Positions 23,784-32,957 of a DNA stretch of 44,391 nucleotides are shown here, piece after piece; position 1 is the first letter of the stretch, and each line of letters opens with the position of its first letter. Under the pieces are notes generated by a model. That model was not told where the DNA came from and did not search any database. It saw only the letters and a program-made list of their open reading frames with translations. The translations under genes were made by a program, and so were the position numbers. This stretch comes from Pseudomonadota bacterium. GTDB lineage: Bacteria; Pseudomonadota; Gammaproteobacteria; Burkholderiales; Burkholderiaceae_C. The stretch covers positions 1 through 44,391 of the forward strand of contig JAKOYD010000101.1 of assembly GCA_029780695.1 (NCBI GenBank), in the 5' to 3' direction.

Positions 23784-24689
23784 TTAAGGGGCCGCAGCGT
23801 GCGCAAACCATTCAACCCAATGGTCGATGCACGCGCGGATCTTGGGCAAGCGGTGCCGGGCGCTCAACGTGATCGCGTAGATCGGCGTGGGCTGCAGGTC
23901 GACCAGCGGTGCCAAGACGGGCACCAATCGCCCTTGCTGAACCAGCGGCGCGGCGACCACCGTGGCCAAGCGCGCGATGCCCAGACCTTGCAGCGCCAAC
24001 GCGACCACCGTCTGTGTGTCGCTGCCGCGCCAGCGACCATCGGCCAGCCATTCGATCGATTGACCGTTCACCATGAATGGCCAGCGATTGAGGTGCGTGG
24101 CGCTGCTGTTGGTAATGAGCCGGTACGCGGCCAACTGCGCCGGCAGGTCGGGGATGCCAGCCGTCGTCAGATAGTCGGGGCTGGCGTAGAGCGCGCGTGA
24201 CAGCATCCCGATGCGTCGCGCAACCGTGGTGGGGGCTGGGTGGCGCGACGTCCGCAGCGCAATGTCGACGCCGTCGCGCGCCAGGTCGGCCAACGCGTCG
24301 CTGGCCAGCACGTCGATGCGCAGGTGGGGGTGTCGTTGCGCCAGGGCCGCAAGGCTGGGCACGAGACAGGTGTGCGCCAGGGCTGTGCTCGCAGCCACGC
24401 GCACCAAGCCGCTGGCTTTTTCCTTGCCTTGATCGAACTCGGCCTGCAGCTCTTCCAGCGCTGCGCCGATGCGATGGGAGTAGGCGAGAAAGCGATGCCC
24501 TTCGTCGGCAAGGGACAGCCCGTGTGTGGATCGGTGCACCAGCCGCGCGCCGCAGGATTGTTCGATTCGTGCGAGTGCCCGCGACACCTGGCTGACCGGC
24601 ACGTTGCGTTCGCGCGCGACGGCCGACAGTGAACCCAGCGCGGCCACCCGCGCGAAAAGCTCCATGTCGTCGAGTGTCAGCGCCTTCAT
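23784..24689 (-). CDS. LysR-family transcriptional regulator
   Basis: A 301-residue LysR protein: HTH at about 7-65 (MELFARVAALGSLSAVARER, then VPVSQVSRALARIEQSCGAR, LVHRSTHGLSL) and an effector-binding domain (VRVAASTALAHTCLVPSLAA, ... HRLPKIRACIDHWVEWF). It is divergent from the tautomerase gene with 124 bases between, and a perfect palindrome of the LysR T-N11-A type lies in that gap, so it very likely regulates the tautomerase gene. The stop is three bases before the YafY-type gene, so the two regulators may share a transcript. Confidence 0.92.
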   Translation of the reverse strand: MKALTLDDMELFARVAALGSLSAVARERNVPVSQVSRALARIEQSCGARLVHRSTHGLSLADEGHRFLAYSHRIGAALEELQAEFDQGKEKASGLVRVAASTALAHTCLVPSLAALAQRHPHLRIDVLASDALADLARDGVDIALRTSRHPAPTTVARRIGMLSRALYASPDYLTTAGIPDLPAQLAAYRLITNSSATHLNRWPFMVNGQSIEWLADGRWRGSDTQTVVALALQGLGIARLATVVAAPLVQQGRLVPVLAPLVDLQPTPIYAITLSARHRLPKIRACIDHWVEWFAHAAAP

Positions 24690-24714
24690 GGTGGTTGATG
24701 GTAGCGGCCGGCGT

Positions 24715-24729
24715 TTGCGGTCACCGCAA
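24715..24729. promoter_or_regulatory. LysR-type operator candidate
   Basis: TTGCGGT-C-ACCGCAA is a perfect 15-base palindrome with the T-N11-A layout of LysR binding sites. It lies between the divergent LysR-type gene and the tautomerase gene, 25 bases from the LysR start. A partial repeat (ACACCGTTTTGCG) follows at once. Confidence 0.6.
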
Positions 24730-24813
24730 CACCGTTTTGCGCTGCCGGGGCTGTCGCGAACGGCCCATCGTTTCTACATTGAGCGCCTCGCCAACCACGT
24801 TCCGGAGATCATC

Positions 24814-25233
24814 ATGCCGACACTCATCCTCAAAATCGCGTCGTCACAAATTGCCGCGAACCACGCATCGCTGGCCGAAGCCTTGACCGAGGTCACCGTC
24901 AACGAGTTGGGCAAGCGCCGGGAGGTGACGGCCGTGCTGATGGAGGAAATTCCGGCAGCACACTGGTTCATCGGCGCCCAAGCCGCTGCACAGCCCACCG
25001 CCTGGCTGGAGATCAGCATCACAGCCGGCACCAACAGCGCGCAGCAGAAGGAAGCTTTTATGGATGCCGCGTGGCGTGCGCTGGACCGTCGCCTGGGCGC
25101 GGGCGTGGGGTTGCATCCGGCGAGCTACGTGATCGTGCGCGAGTTGCCTGCGCAGGACTGGGGCTACGGCGGCTTGACGCAGAAGGCGCGGCTGGCGCGG
25201 CGCAACGACCTGCGCCAGGTTCAGGCGAAGTGA
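24814..25233 (+). CDS. Tautomerase-superfamily protein
   Basis: A 139-residue protein of the 4-oxalocrotonate tautomerase superfamily. Met is followed directly by Pro (MPTLILKIASSQIAANHASL), the catalytic N-terminal proline after Met removal. The body contains VNELGKRREVTAVLMEEIPA, then AHWFIGAQ, and the tail PAQDWGYGGLTQKARLARRN. It is about twice the length of a single 60-residue unit, as in fused or long-chain members. CGGAG upstream supports ATG at 24814. The gene is divergent from a LysR-type regulator and its end overlaps the thiL end by 13 bases in convergent orientation. Confidence 0.85.
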   Translation: MPTLILKIASSQIAANHASLAEALTEVTVNELGKRREVTAVLMEEIPAAHWFIGAQAAAQPTAWLEISITAGTNSAQQKEAFMDAAWRALDRRLGAGVGLHPASYVIVRELPAQDWGYGGLTQKARLARRNDLRQVQAK

Positions 25234-26240
25234 TCGAAGGCGCGCGCGGCCCACGGCGTGGTCTGGCCGTGGGCGTCGATCAGGCGCAGACCGGGTTCGG
25301 CTTCGATGCGGCCGATGCGGGTCACGGGCGTGGCGGCTTGCTCGCCGGCAGCCTGCACAGCGGTGCGGGCGGCGGGCGGGGCGGTGAAGACGAGTTCGTA
25401 GTCGTCGCCGCCGGTGAGCACCAGCGTGAGCCGACGTTCTGCATCAAATGGGCCGCCCGCGCTTGACAGGAAAGCGCGGGCAGCTATCAAATGAGAAGCA
25501 GACTCGCGGTCAATCGCGGCCCCTGCACCGCTCGCCTGGAGGATGTGCCCCAGATCGCCTGCCAGCCCGTCGCTGACATCGGCCGCCGCGCTGGCGATGC
25601 CGCGCAGCGCCAAGCCGAGGGCAACGCGCGGTGTAGGGCGCTCCAGCCGCTGGCGTGCGGCGGCCAGCACGTCCGGTGGCAGCGCCCATTCACCGCGCAG
25701 CGCGCCCAGCGCCAGCCGCGCGTCGCCCAGTGTGCCGCTGACCCACACGTCGTCGCCGACTTGCGCTCCATCGCGCCGCAGCGCTTGGGTCAAGGGCACC
25801 TGGCCGAACACGGTGATGCAGAGATTGAGCGGCCCGGCCGTGGTGTCGCCGCCGATCAGCGCGCAGCCGTGCGCGTCGGCCAGCGCGAACAGGCCGCACG
25901 CGAAGGCGGCGAGCCACGCTTCGTCGGCCGCGCGCTCAGGCGGCAGCGCGAGGGCGAGCGTGCAGGCCAGCGGCTCTGCTCCACAAGCGGCCAGGTCGCT
26001 CAGGTTGACGGCCAGCGCCTTGTGGCCGAGCGCTTCGGGGTCGACGTCGGCGAAGAAGTGGCGCCCTTCGACCAGCATGTCGGTGCTGATGGCCAGCTGC
26101 ATGCCGGGCTTGGGCTGCAGCAGCGCGCAGTCGTCGCCGATGCCAAGCGCTATTGAATGAATAGCTGGTTGCGCTTGTCCATCGGGCGCTGGCGCCTCTT
26201 TTCTTTTAAAAAAGCGTTCGATCAGCTCAAACTCGCCCAT
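25221..26240 (-). CDS. thiL: Thiamine-monophosphate kinase with two repeat-derived insertions
   Basis: ATP-dependent kinase that makes thiamine diphosphate from the monophosphate. It is 339 residues. Family motifs: MGEFELIERFF start, GIGDDCALL (metal/ATP), STDMLVEGRHF, VNLSDLAACGAEPL, IGGDTTAGP, DVSDGLAGDLGHIL and LTGGDDYELVFTAP. Two stretches are not family sequence: about residues 10-30 (RKEAPAPDGQAQPAIHSIA) and about 247-267 (ASHLIAARAFLSSAGGPFDAE). Both are encoded by copies of the dispersed hairpin repeat, inserted so that the frame stays open. The remaining motifs are intact, so the enzyme is probably active. Start at Met 26240; 15 more upstream codons are open but not conserved. Confidence 0.92.
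   Translation of the reverse strand: MGEFELIERFFKRKEAPAPDGQAQPAIHSIALGIGDDCALLQPKPGMQLAISTDMLVEGRHFFADVDPEALGHKALAVNLSDLAACGAEPLACTLALALPPERAADEAWLAAFACGLFALADAHGCALIGGDTTAGPLNLCITVFGQVPLTQALRRDGAQVGDDVWVSGTLGDARLALGALRGEWALPPDVLAAARQRLERPTPRVALGLALRGIASAAADVSDGLAGDLGHILQASGAGAAIDRESASHLIAARAFLSSAGGPFDAERRLTLVLTGGDDYELVFTAPPAARTAVQAAGEQAATPVTRIGRIEAEPGLRLIDAHGQTTPWAARAFDHFA
25441..25500. repeat. Dispersed hairpin repeat, copy 5, inside thiL (reverse orientation)
   Basis: The clearest copy: GCATCAAATGGGCCGCCCGC, GCTTGACAGG, AAAGCGCGGGCAGCTATCAA, ATGAG. CCCGCGCTT pairs with AAAGCGCGGG around a GACAGG-like loop, and the outer ATCAAATG / CATTTGAT ends also pair. It lies within the thiL frame and codes for about 20 residues. 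Confidence 0.85.
26151..26212. repeat. Dispersed hairpin repeat, copy 6, inside thiL (forward orientation)
   Basis: It reads TATTGAATGAATAGCTGGTT, GCGCTTGTCC, ATCGGGCGCTGGCGCC, TCTTTTCTTTTAAAAAAG. It is in the opposite orientation to copy 5 but in the same gene, and remains open in the thiL frame near the N-terminus. Confidence 0.85.
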
Positions 26241-26259
26241 GGCGCGGCTTGCCCGTTGG

Positions 26260-27108
26260 TCAGCGCCCGATGCGCGCGCTGGCACGCTCGCGCACCCGGG
26301 CCACGCCCTCGGCCAGGCGCCGCACGCGGCCGGCGCGGCGTGCGGCGGCTTTCAAAAACGCCATCATCAGCGGCCCGCTGTCGAGCACGCCGTCCCCGGG
26401 GTCGAAGCCGTTGGCGTGGAACTCGGGGTGCCACTGCACGCCCATGACGAACGGGTAGCCGGTGTGGCGAATGCCTTCGGGCACCAGGTCGATGGGGCTG
26501 CGCGCTTCCAGCACCAGGCCACGGCCGAGCTGATCGACGCACTGGTGGTGGATGCTGGTGACGCGGCGCGGCTCGTAGCCGTACACGTCGGACAGGCGCG
26601 AGCCGGGCATGAAGTGCACTTCGTGGATCAGCCGGTCGTAGCGCTGCGTGTCGTTGTGCAGGATGGCGCCGGGCCATTGGGTGGGAATGTCCTGCACCAG
26701 CGTGCCGCCAAAGTACACGTTGAGCAGCTGGCAGCCGCGGCAGATGCCCAGCACGGGCTTGTCGGCCTCGATGAAGCCGCGCAGCAGGCCCAGTTCGTAC
26801 TCATCGCGGATGGGGTCGTATTCGGCCTTGTCGACCCAGGGCGGCTGGCCGTAGGTGGCGGGGCTGATGTCGATGCCGCCTTGCAGCACCAGGCCGTCGA
26901 GGTTGGCCACCAGGTCGTGCAGCGGCGGGCGCTTGCGCAGTGGCACCGATGTCTGGTCGATGAAGGGAATCATCAGCGCCACCACGCCGTGCGACATGAT
27001 CCAGGTGGCCATGCCGCTTTCAAGAAACTGCAGCCGCTTGGTCGGCAGGCCCAGGCCGGGCGGCGGGTTGTGCAACAGGCGGGCGGAGATGCCGATGCGC
27101 AGCGTCAT
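26260..27108 (-). CDS. Class I glutamine amidotransferase-like hydrolase (peptidase C26, PuuD-like)
   Basis: A 282-residue gamma-glutamyl hydrolase-type enzyme. The nucleophile Cys lies in GICRGCQLLNVYFGG (about 125-139), and the catalytic His-x-Glu in GVQWHPEFHANG. The N-terminal LVLQGGIDISPATYGQP matches the family's GG-D-P loop. PuuD-like members cleave gamma-glutamyl-GABA or related amides. It follows the YbdK-type gamma-glutamyl ligase gene by about 90 bases with a dispersed repeat between, so the two may build and break gamma-glutamyl compounds; this is inference. The last ~25 residues are Arg-rich. Confidence 0.88.
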   Translation of the reverse strand: MTLRIGISARLLHNPPPGLGLPTKRLQFLESGMATWIMSHGVVALMIPFIDQTSVPLRKRPPLHDLVANLDGLVLQGGIDISPATYGQPPWVDKAEYDPIRDEYELGLLRGFIEADKPVLGICRGCQLLNVYFGGTLVQDIPTQWPGAILHNDTQRYDRLIHEVHFMPGSRLSDVYGYEPRRVTSIHHQCVDQLGRGLVLEARSPIDLVPEGIRHTGYPFVMGVQWHPEFHANGFDPGDGVLDSGPLMMAFLKAAARRAGRVRRLAEGVARVRERASARIGR

Positions 27109-27122
27109 GCGAGGTCAGTATC

Positions 27123-27187
27123 TATGAATCAAATCGGGTGCCAGCGCTTACGGGGAAAGCGCGAGCAGCTATCAAATATAGAGTATT
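27123..27187. repeat. Dispersed hairpin repeat, copy 7 (reverse orientation)
   Basis: TATGAATCAAATCGGGTGCC, AGCGCTTACGGGGAAAGCGC, GAGCAGCTATCAAATATAGA. It is a near-consensus copy filling the gap between the YbdK-type and C26 genes. The arms AGCGCTT and AAAGCGC form the stem. Confidence 0.85.
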
Positions 27188-27195
27188 CGGGCGGC

Positions 27196-28320
27196 TCATG
27201 CAGCACGTCCGCGAAAGCGCTGCGCGGCCTGCCGGATGACTTCGCCCAGCAGGCGTTCCTGCGATTGCCGCTCGCGCAGCCAGCGCGCGTCGTTGCGGTT
27301 GTCCTGCACTTCCTGGCGCAGCAGGGCGAGCGCGCCGCTGGCCTGGCAGGTGTCGGCAAAGGGCTGCAGGCGCTCGAAGGTGGCCAGCAGGTGATCGCGC
27401 AGCGGCAGGTGCTGGCCGCTGGCCGGGTCCACGTAGACCGCGTCCAGCCCGAAGCGGCAGGCCTGAAAGCGGTTGTAGCTGTAGACGAGGTAGTCGTCCT
27501 CGCAGGGCGCAAAGGGCCGCTCTTGCTGGAACCACGCGGCCAGCGACTGCACCAGGCCGGCCAGCGCGGCGGCGCGCTCCACCGTGAGCGGGGTGTCGAA
27601 CACGCGCACTTCGATGGTGCCGTACTCGGGCTTGGGGCGGATGTCCCAGTAAAAATCCTTCATCGACTTGACGACGCCGGTGCGCGTCATCTTGTCGAAA
27701 TACTGGCCAAACGCGTCCCACGTCAGCACGCACGGCGCGCGGCCTGAGAGCGGAAAGGCAAACACCGAGTTGAGCCGTGCCGAATCAAACGCCGTGTCCT
27801 GCCCCTGCACGTAGGGGCTTGAGGCCGCCAGCGCGATGAAGTGCGGGATGTAGCGGCTCATGCAGTGCAGCGTGTACAGCGCCGTGTCGGCATCGGGGCA
27901 GCCCACGTGCACGTGCTGGCCGAAGATGGTGAACTGCTTGGTCAGGTAACCGTACAGCGCCGACAGCTCATGAAAACGCGGCTTGTCGTAAATGCGCTGC
28001 TGGTGCCACTGCTGAAACGGATGCGTGCCGCCGCCCACCACGGCGATGTTGAGCTTGTCGGCGCACTGCACCAACGCGTCGCGGATCTGCGACAGCTCGG
28101 CCAGCGCCTGCTGCGAGGTCTGGCACACGCCGGTGGAGATCTCGATCATGCCGGCCGTCATCTCCGGCACCACGCTGCCGGGCAGCTCGCGCCGCGCCAT
28201 CAGGCGCAGCATGTCGTCGGCGTAGTGCGTCAGGTCGTAGTCGTTGGTGTTGACCAGTTGCAGTTCCAGCTCGACGCCGAGCGTCAGCGCCTGCGAGGGG
28301 CCGAAGGCTTCCAGGCTCAT
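27196..28320 (-). CDS. YbdK-type carboxylate-amine ligase (GCS2 family)
   Basis: A 374-residue protein of the glutamate-cysteine ligase type 2 family, which makes gamma-glutamyl-amine bonds with ATP. Seen: [13 protein letters not shown] (about 13-25) with the metal-binding Glu pair, [49 protein letters not shown] and [20 protein letters not shown]. The natural substrate of YbdK-like proteins is not fixed; weak glutamate-cysteine ligase activity is known for the E. coli member. Its start overlaps the antiporter stop by four bases (ATGA), so the two are coupled. Confidence 0.9.
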   Translation of the reverse strand: MSLEAFGPSQALTLGVELELQLVNTNDYDLTHYADDMLRLMARRELPGSVVPEMTAGMIEISTGVCQTSQQALAELSQIRDALVQCADKLNIAVVGGGTHPFQQWHQQRIYDKPRFHELSALYGYLTKQFTIFGQHVHVGCPDADTALYTLHCMSRYIPHFIALAASSPYVQGQDTAFDSARLNSVFAFPLSGRAPCVLTWDAFGQYFDKMTRTGVVKSMKDFYWDIRPKPEYGTIEVRVFDTPLTVERAAALAGLVQSLAAWFQQERPFAPCEDDYLVYSYNRFQACRFGLDAVYVDPASGQHLPLRDHLLATFERLQPFADTCQASGALALLRQEVQDNRNDARWLRERQSQERLLGEVIRQAAQRFRGRAA

Positions 28321-29579
28321 GGCGTCGGCCCCACGTCATCGGTCGGCCAGTCGCCGCGCTGGCGCGACGGCCGTTCCGCCTCGCGCACATGCACCAGCGC
28401 GCCGCCCACCAGCACCGCGCCCAGCAGCTCGGTCAGCAGGATCACCGGCAGCGCGATGGCGGCAACCCGCGCGCCCATGTCGGGGGCGGCCACCACGAAC
28501 TGCGAGGTCAGCAGCAGCGCCACGGCCGACATCGGGAACATCGCCACGCCCACCCACAGCGACTGCCGCAGCGACAGGCTGCTGGCCGGGCCGGTGACCA
28601 GCAGAGTCACCACCTTGGCCGCCAGCCGCGTGCCCACCAGCGCCAGCGCGGCCCAGGTGATGGCGCCGCCCCAGTTGGCCTGCGCCGCCATGGACGACAC
28701 CAGCACGAACATCAGGATGGTCAGCATCGACGCCGCCGTGCCCAGCTGGCGCGGCCACACCCACGGGCGCGGGTGGAACTGCTTGAGCACGATGCCCGCC
28801 AGCAGCGTGGCCAGCGGCGCCGAGCCGCCCAGCGACGAGGTGACCGCCGCCGTGGCGCCCAGCAGCGCCAGGATGACGATGGCCGTGTCCTGGCTGGTGG
28901 GGTGCAGCAGGCGGAAGGCGCCGGCCAGCAGCGCCGCCAGCAGGCCGCCCACCAGCAGCGAAATGCCCAGCACCGCCGCCGACGAAGCGAGCGAGGCCAG
29001 CAAGCTGGTGTCGCCGCGGCCGATGGTGCGCAGCATGGCGGTGCCCAGCGTCAGTGCGTACAGGGTGTTGAGCGTGGCCAGCGCGATGGCGCGGTCGGTC
29101 ACCGGGCCGCTGGCGCGCAGGTCGGACACCACGCGCGTCAGCACCGCGGGCGACGCGGCCACGGCGATGATCGACAGCGCGCGCGCCACCGGCAGGTCAA
29201 CCCCCAGCGCGCGCAGCGCCACAAACGCCGCGGCAAACGTCAGCACCGACTCCGCCACGCTTTGCACCAGCACCATCGGGTTGTGCCGAAACCAGCGCAG
29301 CGACAGCCGCGCGCCGGCCTCGAACAGCAGGATGGCGATGCCCAGCTCCAGCAGGTACAGGCCCACGCCGCGCAACGGCCAGGCGGCGCCGGCAAAGCCC
29401 GCCACGCCGGTCAGCGCGCCGACCACGGCGTAGCCAATGAGCTTGGGCAGGCCGGTAAAGCGCTGCACCAGGTGGCCGGCCAGCGCGGCCACGGCCAGGA
29501 TCACGGCCCATTCCAGCGTCAGGGGGCCGGGCGTGGACTGCAGCGCCTGGCTCCAGGAGGCGATCGGGCGGTCAAGCAA
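28317..29579 (-). CDS. Cation/proton antiporter (CPA2, Kef-type) without RCK domain
   Basis: A 420-residue inner-membrane transporter with about 12-13 membrane helices: [60 protein letters not shown] and [20 protein letters not shown] are typical Na/H exchanger segments. No C-terminal TrkA-N/RCK domain is present, so it lacks the glutathione or NAD sensing of KefB/C. The start is TTG at 29579: it is the first possible start after an in-frame TAG and has AGAGGA upstream. It overlaps the YbdK-type gene, which may link ion exchange to a gamma-glutamyl metabolite, as the Kef system is linked to glutathione; this is speculative. Confidence 0.87.
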   Translation of the reverse strand: MLDRPIASWSQALQSTPGPLTLEWAVILAVAALAGHLVQRFTGLPKLIGYAVVGALTGVAGFAGAAWPLRGVGLYLLELGIAILLFEAGARLSLRWFRHNPMVLVQSVAESVLTFAAAFVALRALGVDLPVARALSIIAVAASPAVLTRVVSDLRASGPVTDRAIALATLNTLYALTLGTAMLRTIGRGDTSLLASLASSAAVLGISLLVGGLLAALLAGAFRLLHPTSQDTAIVILALLGATAAVTSSLGGSAPLATLLAGIVLKQFHPRPWVWPRQLGTAASMLTILMFVLVSSMAAQANWGGAITWAALALVGTRLAAKVVTLLVTGPASSLSLRQSLWVGVAMFPMSAVALLLTSQFVVAAPDMGARVAAIALPVILLTELLGAVLVGGALVHVREAERPSRQRGDWPTDDVGPTP

Positions 29580-29660
29580 AACGGCAACATCCTCTCTCGT
29601 GGGTCGAGGCCCATCCTAACCCGATCGGTGCGCCGCGCGCGCCGGGCACCGACGCGGTGT

Positions 29661-29722
29661 CTTGAATGCTGCATAAATAATAGCTACATGCGCTTGATGA
29701 ACAAGCGCCAGCGGCTGATTTG
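29661..29722. repeat. Dispersed hairpin repeat, copy 8 (forward orientation)
   Basis: TTGAATGCTGCATAAATAAT, AGCTACATGCGCTTGATGAA, CAAGCGCCAGCGGCTGATTT. It lies in the 173-base gap between the Gcr-type gene and the antiporter gene; apart from this copy I see nothing else in the gap. Confidence 0.8.
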
Positions 29723-29752
29723 GTGGCTGAACGGGGGCGTCGGCCGCCGGCG

Positions 29753-31762
29753 TCAGGGCAGCGCCGCGCGGCGCAGGCGCAGCGGCAGCACGAAGGTCAG
29801 CGGGTGGCGCAGCGCGCGCTGGCCCAGCGCGGCGTACAGGCGCCGGCGGTCCACGGCCGGCACGTTCTGCGACGCCAGGGCCAGCCGGAACGCCAGGGTG
29901 AAGCTGACCGCCAGGTTCATCAGGCCGGTGACGACGATGCCGCCCACCGCCCAGGCCAGCGCCGGCTGGCGCAGCGCGGGCGCGCCCAGCTCGTGCACCG
30001 CGGCGGCCACCTGGCCCGCCACCAGCGTGACGTGACGCACCTCGAACGGGATGCCGAAAAAACCCAGCACCGGCGGCACCAGCCCCAGCATCAGCCCGAG
30101 CGAGATGTTGGCCGTCCAGCCCGAGATGTTCTGGCGCCAGTAGGCGCCCCAGCGCGCCGCCCGCGCCGCGCCCAGCAGCCGCGTGGTGCGCGGGTGGTGC
30201 GCCAGCACCGAATCGAGCCGGTTGAAGACGAACCAGTTCTCGACCCAGCCGGCGACGATGCTGGAGGCGAACAGCAGCACCCCCGTGGCGGCGGCGAACA
30301 GCGCCGTCGGCCCCAGCAGGTGATGCTGCGCCTGGATGTACTGCGCATGGTAGGTGTCCATCGCGGACTGCGCCCAGCCCAGCCGCTGCAGCGCCATCGA
30401 CAGCGCCACCACCACCGGCACCACCAGCCCCACGTTGCCCAGGATGGCGGCGAACTGCGAGCGCAGCAGATAGGCCACCTCGTCCACGAAGTCGTCCACC
30501 GCGCCGGGCGCGTCCATGTGCTTGAGCCGCGCCGCCATGGCCGGCGCCGTCATGGCCGGCTGCTTGGTCGCCACCGTCCAGTGCAGCAGCATGATGACCA
30601 CGAACGACAGCGCGTAGTTCATGCCCGCCCACCAGCCGCCCCAGAAGGCCGACAGCCCCAGCGCGCCAATGGCCAGCTTGATCCAGGTGGTGCAGGCCAG
30701 CACCATGCCGCCACCGGCGGCGCGCGCCAGCATGCCGCCGTAGTCGGCGGCGTTGCGGGTGATGTAGTGCTGGCCGGTTTCGGCGTTGCGCTCGGTCACC
30801 TTGGCCGCCAGCAGCTCGGTGCTGGACGCCCACAGCGCGCGCATGCTGGCGCTGTCCTGGTTGACCTTGACCAGGTGCGACAGCAGCTGCGCCGTGGCCT
30901 GCGCCGGCGCGTCGGTTTCCAGGCACAGCAGCAGCGCCTTCACGCGCAGGATGCGCTGGCGCATCTGGCGCAGCTGGAACTCGATGTTGACCGAGATGCC
31001 ATGCTCCTGCAGGTGCGAATACACGGTGGAGGCCGCCGCGCGGCACGCGTCCAGCTGTTCGCGCAGCTGGGCGATGGCCACCTGCGCCGGCGCGCTCTGG
31101 CGACCGTCCTGCTGCACCGCGCGGCGCAGCGACTCGAACCCGCTGGGCAGATCGAGAAAAGGGCGTCCGGCGCGCGCCGCGTCGGACATGCGCAGCCGCA
31201 ACTCGGCCGACTGGCCGGCGGCGCTGATCTGGCTGATGGCGTAGGCCAGCGCGTCCATCAGCGAGCGCAGCGCGTAGCCCGGCACGCGCTGCGCCGCGCT
31301 GCCGCTGTCGACGCTGAACAGCACCACGCGCAGGCGCCGCAGCGTGCTCGCGTCCAGCGCGCGCAGCCAGCGGGCGTCGAAGTCGCTGGGAAACAGCAGG
31401 GTGAACAGCTCGCCCAGGTCGGTGGTTTCGGGCGTCACCGGCACCATCCGCCGGCGCAGGCGGCGCCCCAGTTCGCTGGCCAGCGAGCCATGCGCCGCAA
31501 AGCCCAGGTCGGCCAGCAGGGGCGTGGCGTCCACCGTGGTCAAAAACTCTTCCCACCAGTGGTTCCACAGCTTCAGAAAGTCGGGCCGCACCTCGGCGGC
31601 GTCGATCAGCATGCGCACGCGCGCCACCGCCATGTCGGGGTTGCCCGACTCGCCGCGCACCCAGTCCAGCAGATCGATCAGCCACAGGTGGCGCTCGGCC
31701 AGCGGCGCCAGCGGGTCGATTGCGCGCAGCCGTTCGATCAGCTCGAGCTGGGGCGTCGCCAT
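29753..31762 (-). CDS. Gcr-type 'site-specific recombinase' family membrane protein
   Basis: A 669-residue protein of the family named after the Neisseria gcr (crossover) locus. The N-terminal half (1-330) is helical and soluble; the C-terminal half has about six membrane helices (AGGGMVLACTTWIKLAIGAL, YALSFVVIMLLHWTVATKQP, AILGNVGLVVPVVVALSMAL, LFAAATGVLLFASSIVAGWV). The family hallmark HYITRNAADYGGMLARAAGG is present. No Ser or Tyr recombinase motif is visible, and a membrane protein is an unlikely DNA recombinase, so the name should not be taken as a function. The gene precedes... and follows apaG by 15 bases on the same strand and is probably co-transcribed with it. Confidence 0.85.
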   Translation of the reverse strand: MATPQLELIERLRAIDPLAPLAERHLWLIDLLDWVRGESGNPDMAVARVRMLIDAAEVRPDFLKLWNHWWEEFLTTVDATPLLADLGFAAHGSLASELGRRLRRRMVPVTPETTDLGELFTLLFPSDFDARWLRALDASTLRRLRVVLFSVDSGSAAQRVPGYALRSLMDALAYAISQISAAGQSAELRLRMSDAARAGRPFLDLPSGFESLRRAVQQDGRQSAPAQVAIAQLREQLDACRAAASTVYSHLQEHGISVNIEFQLRQMRQRILRVKALLLCLETDAPAQATAQLLSHLVKVNQDSASMRALWASSTELLAAKVTERNAETGQHYITRNAADYGGMLARAAGGGMVLACTTWIKLAIGALGLSAFWGGWWAGMNYALSFVVIMLLHWTVATKQPAMTAPAMAARLKHMDAPGAVDDFVDEVAYLLRSQFAAILGNVGLVVPVVVALSMALQRLGWAQSAMDTYHAQYIQAQHHLLGPTALFAAATGVLLFASSIVAGWVENWFVFNRLDSVLAHHPRTTRLLGAARAARWGAYWRQNISGWTANISLGLMLGLVPPVLGFFGIPFEVRHVTLVAGQVAAAVHELGAPALRQPALAWAVGGIVVTGLMNLAVSFTLAFRLALASQNVPAVDRRRLYAALGQRALRHPLTFVLPLRLRRAALP

Positions 31763-31777
31763 CGGAAACGGCGCGCC

Positions 31778-32176
31778 TTAATGCAGCACGCGCGCGCCGC
31801 CGCCGCCGCCCGCGCCCACGGCGTCCAGCACGAACATGGGGATGGCTGCCTCGAAGCGCTCGCCGTCCTCGGCCACGCAGAAGTAGGTGCCGTGCATGGT
31901 GCCACTGGCGGTGCGCAGGCGGCAGCCGCTGGTGTACTGAAAGGCCTCGCCGGGCTGCAGCAGCGGCTGCTGGCCCACCACGCCCAGGCCCTTGACTTCT
32001 TCCACGTGGCCGCGCGCGTCGGTGATGATCCAGTGGCGTGAAATCAGTTGTGCCGCCACCTCGCCCGTGTTGTGCACGGTGATGGTGTAGGCAAAGCCGA
32101 ACAGCGACTGCGCGGGCTCCGACTGATCGGGCAGGTATTGCGGTTCGACCTCGACGCTGAACTGGTATTTGGGCAT
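31778..32176 (-). CDS. apaG: ApaG family protein
   Basis: A 132-residue protein with the ApaG (DUF525) fibronectin-like fold: [60 protein letters not shown] and GTMHGTYFC. ApaG proteins are linked to stress and Co/Mg handling, and the domain occurs in F-box and polymerase-delta-interacting proteins, but the bacterial role is unclear. It ends in a Gly run (AGGGGGARV). It is divergent from rpe, with only 54 bases between the starts. Confidence 0.93.
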   Translation of the reverse strand: MPKYQFSVEVEPQYLPDQSEPAQSLFGFAYTITVHNTGEVAAQLISRHWIITDARGHVEEVKGLGVVGQQPLLQPGEAFQYTSGCRLRTASGTMHGTYFCVAEDGERFEAAIPMFVLDAVGAGGGGGARVLH

Positions 32177-32230
32177 GCACGAATGGTAACGGCGGCCCGC
32201 CGCGCGGCGCGTAAGAGAAAATCGCGCGCC

Positions 32231-32902
<672 letters not shown>

Positions 32903-32917
<15 letters not shown>

Positions 32918-32957
32918 CTGCCCGCGCTTGTCCAGCGGGCGCTGGGCGCCGATTCAA
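32903..32957. repeat. Dispersed hairpin repeat, copy 9 (forward orientation)
   Basis: TGCAAAAACAATAGCTGCCC, GCGCTTGTCCAGCGGGCGCT, GGGCGCCGATTCAAGG. It fills the convergent junction of rpe and the DsrE-like gene and supplies the last codons and TAG stop of rpe. Confidence 0.8.

Noticed and set aside
29753..31762. 'Site-specific recombinase' as a sign of a mobile element
   Set aside because: The Gcr family is a membrane protein family without recombinase motifs; no att sites or integrase are nearby.
29720..32041. 773-codon plus-strand open frame
   Set aside because: Antisense to the well-supported Gcr-type and apaG genes; the translation is Arg/His/Gln/Gly-rich with no domain, typical of high-GC shadow frames.
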